Source: Tachypleus tridentatus
Taxonomy: Eukaryota; Arthropoda; Merostomata; Xiphosura; Limulidae
Length of the DNA: 64,000 nt
Direction of reading: 5' to 3'
Assembly (NCBI RefSeq): GCF_004210375.1
Contig: NC_134831.1
Coordinates: forward strand, 1,922,001-1,986,000
Both the position numbers and the translations under genes were made by a program. A model generated the notes under the pieces. It worked only from the letters and a program-made list of their open reading frames with translations, did not search any database and was not told the DNA's origin. Numbering within the stretch: position 1 is the stretch's first letter; the number at the start of each line of letters is the position of its first letter. Of the stretch, positions 24,562 through 35,700 are shown one piece after another.

Positions 24562-24793
24562 CTTGTTACGAATTTCGAGTAAAGCTACAAGAGGGCTATC
24601 TGTGCTAGTCGTTCCTAATTAAACATACAAAAGGAAAGACAGTTAGCCATTACCACCCACGCCGAATACTTTAACCAAGAATCCAATAATGAAATCTCCC
24701 CACAGCTGAAAGGACGAGCAAATTTGGTTGGACGGTGATTCAAACCCGCGGCTCGAGAGTCGAGCACCCCAAACACCTACCCATGCTGAGCCT
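24562..24793 (-). repeat. SINE-A, diverged reverse copy
   Basis: TTTCGAGTAAAGCTACAAGA, CTATCTGTGCTAGTCGTTCC, ATTACCACCCAC and the head-side GATTCAAACCCGCGG...CATGCTGAGCC follow the SINE-A order in reverse with many changes. Confidence 0.85.
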
Positions 24794-24799
24794 GTGCAA

Positions 24800-25880
24800 A
24801 GCATAAAAGGAAGGGGAAATTAAACAACACTGACTGGAAAAATCCCCACCAAAAACTGATCATTTAGTGTACCTATTTTTAAAAAAAATCTAAAAATATG
24901 AAATTAAATCTGAAAACGATGTAAACTAAAAATATATATTATTAGGTTGCCAAACAGTTAGGATTATTATAAACTGATTTAGCTGATGCCTTTCAAAGTT
25001 CCCAAGCAAGCTTATCAAAGTACAATGCATTACTACACACACACACACAGTAACGTTACAATAGTGGCTAAAGTAGCAAATAGCATATCTCATAATGAAT
25101 TCACCCATTACGTGAACGTTAAAACATAGTAAAAGCAAGGAAAGGGTACAAACAGTCCAACAGAAATAACAGGTCTAAGAAAAGTTTTCCTCAACTTTTT
25201 TATTTTTATTTTGATAACCCCAAAACATAAAATTATAAAAACAGAATAAAATAGAAACACAATGACAAAGACGGACACAGGATATACTAACATTACAACA
25301 ATGAATGCGAAAAGAAAAATAAAAGCTGTACACGTGAAATTCCTTTCAAATATTCTTGATGTTTTTTGGTAGCTCATTGTCCACAGTCCACGTGAGTCTA
25401 CAAATAGAATTTCTTTGGTGTCAATTTGGATTCAAAACAACAAAATGGTGAGCGAAAAGCCATTCTCTGTGGTTCTTTCCGATATACAATAGCAATCAAC
25501 TACATATATAATTTTTAAAGAAGAATTGAAAGGTGTTCGTCAACCCCAAAAATTTAAAAGAACTGGACGGGATACAGCAAGAACTCTTTTTTTTTTTTTT
25601 TTAAGATGGGGAAATGCTTTACTAAACGTTACCTTATGTCACAGTGTTATTGTAGTATTGTAGTTCATTTTGTTATTAATTAATGTATTTAATACTTAGA
25701 AGTACGCATGAAATTAATAACTCATACTTTAAGATTTCCGTTTATTTTCAATACAAATACAACGTCAGTCACCTTATAAATAATAACAAAATTTAAATAT
25801 CAGATAAATCACAAATCTCCTACAAAATCACATACCCAAAGTAATCTTATTCAAGAGTTAATTTGTAGCTCTTTTATCAA
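24800..25880. other. Unassigned AT-rich stretch
   Basis: A short CA microsatellite (25037-25049) and a T-run (25586-25602) are visible. The open frame at 25108-25377 is rich in Phe/Val/Ile, as expected from AT-rich DNA, with no recognisable domain. Confidence 0.45.
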
Positions 25881-25899
25881 TACTGCAGAATGTATATTA

Positions 25900-26340
25900 A
25901 ACTGAACACAGTTTATTTGTTCAGAGAATATTATATTGCACACAATTTACCGTTCACAGAATATGTATATTACACTGCACACAAATTACTGTTTACAGAA
26001 TACTTATATTATACTGCACACAAATTACTGTTTACAGAATACTTATATTATACTGCACACAATTTACTGTTTACAGAATACTTATACTGCACACAATTTA
26101 TTTCCTAGAGAATATATGTTAGACTGTAGACATTTTGTTTACAGAATATTTATTAGACTTAGTGTGTGTGCGTTTTCTTATAGCAAAGCCACATCAGCTA
26201 GCTGCTGAGCCCACCGAAGGGAATCGAACCCCTGATTTTAGCGTTGTAAATCCGTAGACTTACTGCTGTACTAGCAATAGGCTATATTAGATTTAGAGGG
26301 AACATATATTTACTGTTTATAGTACGTTAGACTGTAGGCG
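25900..26340. repeat. 39-bp tandem array, interrupted by a SINE-C
   Basis: The unit TTATACTGCACACAAATTAC plus TGTTTACAGAATACTTATA recurs 4-5 times with a 39-base period between 25930 and 26095. More diverged units lie on both sides, including one beyond the SINE (26305-26340, TTTACTGTTTATAGTACGTT). As 39 is a multiple of three, open frames run through it as a 13-residue repeat (LLFTEYLYYTAHK); this is a by-product of the period. Confidence 0.9.
26162..26284 (-). repeat. SINE-C, full length
   Basis: The plus strand shows the tail GTGTGTGCGTTTTCTTATAG, CAAAGCCACATCAGCTAGCT, the B box complement GGGAATCGAACCCC and the A-box side ACTGCTGTACTAGCAATAGG. The flanks TATTAGACTTAG and TATTAGATTTAG are a 12-base target duplication. 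Confidence 0.92.
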
Positions 26341-26894
26341 TTTCATTTTTCACAAATCACTTGTTTGTTAACATAAAGGAGTTTATTTAGGTATTATATA
26401 AAAATCAATTATGAAGTGCCCCCATATATTATGGAATTTTATGTGCAATTTACTGTTAAATAGATAAGAATCACTAAGTTATGTGCTGAAGCAGGGGCAA
26501 CTACCATTCATACAAGTTTCACGATTTGTACCCTAATTTCAGACACAGGGCTAAGGGATTTACATACTAAAATATTGGTTGGAATGCTTCTATGTAGAAT
26601 GTGCTAATAATATATTGAAACAAATTTATTATAAAATAATTTGAAAAAATTCTGTAACTAACTTTCTCAAGAGCTACGAAATTCACAACCGACCAGATAC
26701 ACTTACAAATAATAATGCTCCAAGAGCACACACATTAACTTTTATAAGACCCTTTCACCTTTAACACAGGCACCTAATTATATTCCGATTAAAATTCTAC
26801 GAGATAAATAAATCACCTTGAAAATTAATAACTGTCTTACAGTTAGCATATGTGCACTTTTTGTAAGTAAAATAAATGTTAATTAATAAAAAGA

Positions 26895-27150
26895 AGGAAT
26901 CCTCAATAGCTGCGCAACTTAAATTCTTTTAGAGAAGATCTGAGTAAATTAATTTACGAGGCTTACCTCCCCTTTTTTTTTACCAGCTGTATTTTTTTTT
27001 TTTTGTAAGCCAGCAATATCACGCATGGAATCGAAAGAGCTTGAACTTTTGAGTCCAAAACTGTAACTCAAATCAGTCAAGAAATAACAGCTGTTATTTA
27101 AACGTTTGTACTTGAAAATCTCGAAACCATGCTACGAACCGTTATGCCGC
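26895..27150. repeat. Dispersed repeat, copy 1
   Basis: The segment shares ordered phrases with 56465-56850: GGAATCCTCAATAGCTGCGC, AAATTCTTTTA, AGTCCAAAACTGTAA, and GTTTGTACTTGAAA. The family is unknown. No coding sequence is seen. Confidence 0.65.
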
Positions 27151-27812
27151 GGCTGAAAAATATGCCTATGATATATACTCTGAAAAGAAATGCAGAAACT
27201 GGTGTAACTGGATATATCCAGATAAATACGGTTACATTACATAATAATAAAGTTATTAGTTGTTGGTCAAAATATAGTTACTGGAGTATCTTTTATATAA
27301 AATACAGCTAAAGAAATACAAACCTAAATACATGTTTATACTTACACATTGACCCAGGTTCAGAAAGTCTGGTTGTTTAGTACAACGTATTATATACTTC
27401 TCTTTCCAATATTATGAATGGAAAAACAAATCCGCTATAATTTGGTCAACCACAACATATATAACGATTAAAAACAAAAACAAACAGACAAATATTAATT
27501 ATAACGCTCACCAGTAAGGGCTCAAAACGTATTTGTTCATTTTTGAGTTTGATATTAGACAAAAAAAGTGAGATTATCCACTCTTACATTTCACATTTTC
27601 AGTTTTAAAAGCATTGCAACTTTTAAATTTATTCTCGTGTTCTGAATTACAGACGAAATCTTCATACACATTACTTGTACCTGTACAAAATGTACGTACG
27701 TATGATAATAATGAGCAGTCATTCACTCGTTAAACACTATCATACTTGGCACATGAAGAAGCTCATGATATGGGTTAATATTTCTAATCCCCTTGTCATG
27801 TATTTTGTGATG

Positions 27813-28057
27813 TTGAATTTCGCGCAAAGATTATCGAGGGCTAATAGCATTGGCCGTCCATAGTTTTTAGAGGCTAGACTAAAAGGGGAAGGCAGATGCT
27901 CAACACCATCCATATTCAACTCTTTACCAATGAATAATGGGACTGATTGTTACATTATGACGACCCCAACGGCTGGGAGAGTATGTTCGGAGGGGTTTTG
28001 AATCGATGACTTGCGAATTATGCATTGAGCACTTTAACCACCAGATCCAGTCATGAC
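27813..28057 (-). repeat. SINE-A, diverged reverse copy
   Basis: TTGAATTTCGCGCAAAGATT opens the tail side. Later come ATGAATAATGGGACTGATTG and GAGAGTATGTTCGG, and the head side TTTAACCACCAGATCCAGTC closes it. Parts of the middle are missing. Confidence 0.88.
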
Positions 28058-28064
28058 ATATAGA

Positions 28065-29630
28065 CGCCATAGTTACGAAAGCTAATACACACAAAGTTGT
28101 GTAATCAGCTGGAACATAGGAATGCTTTTCCATGTGTGAAGAACCTTGTATCTGATGAGGTACACCTTATGCAGCAACTGATTGCAGATATTTTCAAGCT
28201 ACGGCACATAGCTGTATCACACCAAAATTTTAGCAATAAGACAGAGTAAGCATATTACCTTGATGTTGAGTTACAGCATAACTGGATTATGAAATGTCCT
28301 ACATTTGGCAGTAAGAAGTCTTCTACAGATATTTAAAAAGTAATGCCTGTAATAGTAGATCAATTTTGACCTTAATATTTATTGGGATCACAGACGTCAC
28401 TAATTTGGTTTTGCTTCATCAAAAAGCAGTTTTTCATCTTCTACATTTGTATGATTGAAAATTAAGCAAATATCAAAATATGGAATTATTTCATACCTCA
28501 TTATTCTGTCCAAGAAATACTATATGTGAATATAGCAAAATAAGACAAATTAATCAGTCTTGGTACTAATATCACGAATATAAATTCCTTTAAAACGTAG
28601 CACTATATTCAGAGTACTAACAAAGTCCTAGTGCCTATATTTGCACATTAAAATATATGGTTTTGTATATCAACAATGCCCTATTTAGTGAAAGTATATA
28701 AAAAAATGCTAAATATGTGTACTTTGCAAGATATTACTACCACAAAGTAAGTCTTTAAACACAGGAGGTCTGGACAAAATATATCCTACATCTTTTAATG
28801 GTGAAATTTTTAGACATGCTAAAATAACAGAAATAGAAAACAATTTACAAAAAATTAAATAAATAATAATAATAATTGATTACTATCAACGTTCTGTTCA
28901 ATCAATGAATATCCCACAGCAAACGAATGTATAGAGTAGAAGAAAGTGTAATCAAAACACAAAATAATTCTTCTCCTAGGTATAAATAATTTAATATCGC
29001 TTAGCTTTAACCCAAAAATTATGTAAGAAAACAGCAACATCCTTATTATAAAAATTATGAAAATTTAAAATTCCATCAAAAGTCAACAAAATTTAACACA
29101 AAATGTACAAACAAAAAAAACAAAGTACCCACTCCACACCATGGAATGTTATCCTTTCTTAAACAATGAAGACACACATATGCAAGCAAACTTTAAGATT
29201 TTAAAAACATAACTTCAACTCACGACTAGCCAAGATCAACTAAACATTCATATGAAAGAACAGACAAACAACTGTCCTTTTCCTAAACTGTATTCAAATG
29301 TAATTGTACTCATGATGTGCAAGAAATCTTAGAAGTTAACATTAACAACAAGAAAAACATGCAAAACTTTTATTTCCTTTTTTCCCCAATTCTATGCCAT
29401 TTGTTTAATCTTCAAAGCTGGAATGAATTGTAACACCACCTGTAGTTTATACCATTCTGTGATATCTGTTTATATGTACACACTGCACACACACAATTTA
29501 AGTAGTTTAAACAAGAGTTACCAATTTATTTGAAAGTTTTGCTTTTAATGAAAGACAGAAGGGCATGTGTGTGTGTGTGTATATATATTGGGATCAAATG
29601 TATAATTTTCAAAATTACAAAGAACAATGT
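28065..29630. other. Unassigned stretch downstream of the kinase gene
   Basis: No second gene is supported. The part nearest 29637 would be just beyond the kinase polyadenylation signal. A GT/AT microsatellite lies at 29567-29590. Confidence 0.5.
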
Positions 29631-29636
29631 TATATT

Positions 29637-29642
29637 TTTATT
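29637..29642 (-). terminator. Likely polyadenylation signal of the kinase gene
   Basis: AATAAA on the minus strand lies 76 bases past the stop codon of the sphingosine kinase. Another AATAAA further down (about 29525) is an alternative. No transcript evidence is available, so the choice is inference. Confidence 0.5.
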
Positions 29643-29717
29643 ATAAAATAGAAAAAATATATATATACTGGACTGATCAATGTCACACTGAGAAACCACA
29701 TTGATATACTTATTTGT

Positions 29718-32700
29718 TCATCGAGTCATTATCCTGGCAAGGGATGGCAACACCTCAGCTTGTAAAGGAACACAGTCGACAACCTCTCCGTCAACTGTCA
29801 TGTAACCTTCTGTAGAAAATGGTTCCAGTCGAAATGCACGAACAGGTATCATAGTTACATATGGAATATCCACATGTTTACCATTTTGTAGTGAAAGCAA
29901 GAAGTTTATCACTTGAACTCTGGAAACACCTGCCTGGATAATGACTAACCACATCAACCCATCATCTAACTTGGCATTTGGGGCAAAGAACACGTCAGTA
30001 CCAAGATGAGTTTGATGAGAAGCATACACCATAATGAAGTCCCCTTCAACAACAACCCAGTTAGATGGCAAAGGTTGGTTAATTGGTGGCAGCAGTGAAC
30101 TTTGAGCTGCATCACTACACGTTTTTTCAGAAGAATTTGGAATGTCATAAGATTCACCATTTACAGTTACAGCAGACAGTTGAAGAACGTCATTCCAACT
30201 AGCTGTTTGTCCAGAGCTTGTTTCAATTTGCTCAGAACATGCTCCAGCAGGATGTACATCACTTTGGTGGGTCACCGTTACCTCATCACCCAAAAAATAT
30301 GTCCTTTCTGGTTCTACCATAAAATCTGATGATGAATTTGAATTTTCTAGTGAAGAAGAGTCAGAAATCTTTTTATTCGTAAACAGTTTACTTACACTTT
30401 CTTTACTTGTCTCTTCTTCGAAGGTGAAATTCAAACTTTTTGACCTCACCAACTGTTGGATTTTTTTTTTAATTGAATCTTTTCTTTCTTCATGAGAAGT
30501 TGTTACGTATTCACTGCCTCCAGAAGTAGAACTTCTCTTCATCCTGTGCTGAGATGTCAGTTGTTTCACTGCATTTGGCAAATAACCATCAAGAGGTAGA
30601 TAGGAAAGCCTTCCACTGTACTTTCTCAAACCTGCCAGAAGATAGAAAATATTTGCTAGATCTTTTACATATGCATTAAAAAACTATACATCTAACTGTT
30701 TAGAACACTATTAAAACTGCTCTGGAATAAAAACCAACAGAATCTATTTCATTATGCCACAATTTATAAACATATATAATGAAATAAACAGCTTCAAAAC
30801 TATTATTTACATTAATTGTTAATAGGCAATTAAAAAACAATGATCTTATTATAAAAATAAACATTAAAAAGTTCTCTGCAAAATCAATTTTAAATCACAT
30901 TTGTCATCTTAAAGTCATAATATATATTGTCTGCAGCAGTAGCTCCAAAATGCATTGGAGATATCCCATTTACCAGAAAGGCTGATGTTAAAACTAGCTG
31001 ATAATCAAGGAAAATCAATTAAGAGTATGGAGTTCAGTGCTTACACCCACAATGTCTCAACTGCTACTGGCTTTCACTGTCTGCAGCCAGTCGTGGATAG
31101 AAAAAGACAGTTACCCCTAAAAGCTGTTCTAATTCTCATAGTAAAACAAAATGAAACCACCCTAAAATATCTACTACATGTTATATGTCACTACCAACCT
31201 CTGCCCATTACAAATGAAATGAAATAATAAAAGATCTTAAACAGAACTAGAAACTTCACCTTAATATTTCTTATGTAGTTCATACTCCCAACCTCTTCCC
31301 TTTCTTTTGAAAATTTATTCAAGTATAACATGGGAATACTCAGATAAGCCCAACTCCTTGAAGATAATCTTTCCATCTCAGTTGTACTGAAAAATTTGAA
31401 TTTTATAAACTTATAGGTATTCAATCTAGTGACACAAAAGGTATATTTATTATCAAGAATTTACGTGTAAAAATATTTTCATATTTATTATACAGCAGCA
31501 TGAAAATTTTGTTTTATTCATTATGACTAAGAAATTTAAAATGAATTTTGCAAAGGCCTTCTTAGTGTCTATGTTTTTAACATATACAACACACACACAC
31601 ACAGATCAGAGGTACTTCTACCTATATATAGATACACACATAGTAGGGTCAGATTTATCTACAGTACAATATAAAAACAGAAAAAATATATTTGTTTTAA
31701 CATAAAAAGCTGTAATCCAGGATTACAATATGCATGCAACAACAGAAACTAAAATTTTTTTTTAGAAACGTTTATACAAACAAGGAAAAAAAAATGTTGA
31801 AAAGTTTTATAAGAGAACTGCACGTCTAATAAATTCTTATTGAGTGTTTTGGTTTAATAACTTGTAATGAACAACCTAAACAATGAAAAATGGACTTACC
31901 AATAGACCTAACAATAGCCCATAAACCAAACCTAGCCTCTCCTATTGCTCGCAACTTTTCAGACTCAATGTCAATATCAGCCATAATACCCCAACCAATA
32001 GAAAGAAAGGAATACAATGTTTCTTTTGCTGTGGACACACGGACCAAATCCATTGGAGACACCCTTCCATGAATTAAATTCAATACACTTGAGATGACTG
32101 TTTTTCTACCATATGGCTCCCTATGGAAATTTAAAAACTTTTTACCAAAAAATTTTAATATTCATGTATTCATTCAAGAAGTAACCAACTTTTCAGTTGT
32201 ATACAAAATGTTTCATATAATCAGTAGTTTATTTTTGCGAGTGTCAAGAGTTCTAGTACTTAAGAATATTTGACACTTCTTTAAAGTGCTGGCCTTATCA
32301 CTCTTGATGGCAACTCATTTCCTATCACAGCATTACCTAGTTAGAAATATAAATTACAAATGAAATGAAAGTCTCATATTTGTGTCCTCTTATTATCTTC
32401 AGAATGTAGTGCAAAGAAATCAGAAGCCTTTATTCTTTCAGTATCCTTGAGAATATTGTAAATTTCTATAAAATTACCATTTATCCTTTTTTTTTTTTTT
32501 TTAGAAGAGATAATATGTTAAGAGACACTATCCTACCCCTGTAAGGAAATCCTTTCATTCCTAGAATCATCCAAAGTAGCACTTCTATAAATTCTTATTA
32601 GAGAATATCATTTCTTTGGTACAACCAAAACTGTACACAGCATTCCAAGTCAGGCCTAACTAATGATTTACATAGATATAATTACTTCTTTTGACTTGTA

Positions 32701-35700
32701 ACTAACATGTCTATTTTATAAATGTAATCTCAAATTAAATTACCTTTACCACTGAATATTAACTTATGAAACTAGTTTATGTTACTTTGAGTTTCATTTT
32801 TACAATTGATTATTGCAGAGAAACTTGTTTCATCATTTTGTAGGCTAACTGGAATTAGAAAATTTACGAATACAACAGGTGCACAACACATTTTATGATA
32901 ATATGTAACTAAAATCATGAAAAGTTCAGGTCTTTACAAAACCAGTGCTAAAATTATGATCTCAGATCATACTTGAACAGATCTCATTGAGTACATTCTA
33001 AAAACATAATTTTACTTTTGTGTTATCTAATAAAAGATACAATAAATTAACAACATTTTCAAGAGGGGAACTACTTTTTCGTCCCCCCCCCCCTGTATAT
33101 ATCCAAAATAAAGGTTACATGGTGTTTCATATATGCATCCATGAGTGTGAACAGTTAAGAAAACACTATTATTCTGGTAAACTATAGTTCATCAAAAAAA
33201 ACATACCCTTGAGCATAGCTAATTGCCCTGGCAAGTCCATTTCCAGATCCACCTGGTATAATTCCAACTGGAGTCTTGATTGCTGTGGTCCAATCACTTC
33301 TTTCCATTATACCATTGAAAACCTCAAAAAAAAAATTGTTTGAAAAAATAAAAACTAAGTACACTAAATGAGAAATGAAAGACTGAGTTAGGTAAAACCT
33401 CCTATGTTCATGTGTTCACCACATTTAGTAAGAAATGCAAATCTGAGTCAGATAAGCACCAATATCAATGTGCTTACCACACTTGAAAACAAATGCAAGA
33501 TTGTATTATCCAAAATCTCCAACACCCATATTACTTCCACACTTAATAAATGGAAGTCAGAATCATGTACATTTTCCAATGTTCATGCGATTACTAAACG
33601 TTATGAGAAATGTAAGTCTGAGTTCAGTAAAATCTACGCTACCCATATGCTCACCATCTAAATACCATTGTTAAAAAGCCTAGACCAATTCACAAGAACA
33701 AAAAAGAGAAAACACCAACAATTAAACATGTATTCCTTACAATCTTCCTTTTCTTTTATTGTCAAGGACAGTACTAGTTTTGTTAAGCTGCTAACAATTA
33801 CAAAGTTCAATAGATTCTACAATCAAGTTGAAAATGAATTTCATAAAATGTACACACATTAAAAAAAGTCAATACCATGTTAGCAGTGTACATAAGTATG
33901 CAAACATACAAGTTCATGTTTTGTGACATAACATTTAACAACATAAACAAGTAAATCCTAATGTTAACACAACTTACATTCAAATGTAAATCTCAAACAG
34001 ATACAAAATAAAATTCATTCTTTAATTTTATGTACATTTTCAAATATATATACACAAGCAAGCAAATCCTGGTGTTAATTTTATACACACTTAAAATAAA
34101 ATGTATGGATGGATATATCTTTTACCTTTATACATCTGTTTTATGAATTACTTAGAATTATTGTCCAATGTATTAGCAAAATAAATAAAACAGATGATTT
34201 ATTGTATACCTCATATAAAAGACCATCACCAGAGACCACAACAACCCCATTCCATGCTGCTAGATTTTGTGTTTTGACAAAGTCTCTTGCACAGTTGGAA
34301 CGGTCTGCAAATAGAAACAGAAAACCACATGTGCCATGCTTATGAAAGTTCAATAAATTTTTAACTCATCATCTGCACAATAAAAAAACAAAAAATAAAA
34401 CAGCTGAAAGAAAAAAATTAAAAAGTTAGGAAATTATCAACCAAATTTCAAGTAAAGAATAAAACACATCATAATAGACACTAATTAATGTTTTGTAATG
34501 GTCATAGTAGTGCATTCAGAACAAAATATATTAACATTATACATAATTTTTATTTGTCCTAAAAATACACATGCACTTAATTTCAACAGGAGCAAACAAA
34601 AGGCGGATGGAAATATAGTTTAGTAGATATTTTGTACAACATATTAAAAGCTTATCATAATTTTTCGAAAAGCCTAACGTTAGTTCGTAGAAAAAAAACT
34701 ATATTTATTGATAATATTAAGCATCGTAGACATTATCCACATCTAAACTAAATCAAAAACGCACACAAGTTGGTGTTAATTTATTTCTATCGAATACAGG
34801 CCGTATTTAATGAAGGCTTACCTAATCTTTGGACTAAGGTAAGTGAATTTAAAAATTTCTGAGCTGCGATTATAATCGTTTTGTATTATTCCAGAAATGT
34901 GTTGTTTGAAAAATTAATCTTGCAATAAAGATACTGATTTGGTAGCAAATGCTTTGCGGGTCTCTGTCTGCTAGTTAATTATAATACTTTTTATTTGTCC
35001 TGAAAATGCGCGCGGAAAATTCATTTAAACAGATGTAAACAATATACAGTTTGTTGCAACAACGTATAAAAACTAAAAAGGTTTTTTAATGTCATTTTTA
35101 ACATTAGACCGTAGAATAATCTTTAAAAGTTTACTGATAGTATTAAGAAGGTAAAGTTTATATCCAAGTTGAAGCAAAACAATGTACATAACTTACAATA
35201 TTAATTTAACTTTTCTTGATAACGAGAAACCCACTTGACATAAAAATGTATCTCAGAGCGGCTGGTATGGGTTTTAATACATTTATTGTGGCCCGGCATG
35301 GCCAAGTGGGTTAAGATGTTCGACTCGTAATCCGAGGGTCGCGGGTTCGAATCCCGTTCGTACCAAACATGCTCGTCCTTTCAACCGTGAGAGCGTTATA
35401 ACGTGATGGTCAATCTCACTATTCGTTGGTAAACGAATAGCCCAAGAGTTAGCGGTGGGTGGTGATGACTAGCTGTCTTCTCTCTAGTCTTACACTGCTA
35501 AATTAGGAACGGCTAGCGCAGAAAGCCCAGAGTAGCTTTGCGCGAAATTCAAAACAAACAAACACTTTTATTGATAAGCAGAGAACAACGTTTCGACCTT
35601 CCTTGGTCATCTTCAGGTTAACGTTGTTCTCTCCTTATCAATAAAAGTGTTAATACCCATAATTTAGTTCTATCTATTATAGGATGTATTTAATAAATGT

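Noticed and set aside
25890-26208. Repeated open frames of 72-90 codons as a gene
   Set aside because: They result from a 39-base tandem repeat, which is open in two frames at once.
28150-28180. CTGATGAG hammerhead-like core
   Set aside because: No GAAA follows and no stems form.
33404-33674. Open frames as kinase exons or a nested gene
   Set aside because: They lie in the degenerate ~60-bp intron array and have no splice fit with the kinase.
35289-35365. Functional tRNA gene
   Set aside because: The head is the tRNA-like part of a SINE; the acceptor stem does not pair well and the SINE body follows.
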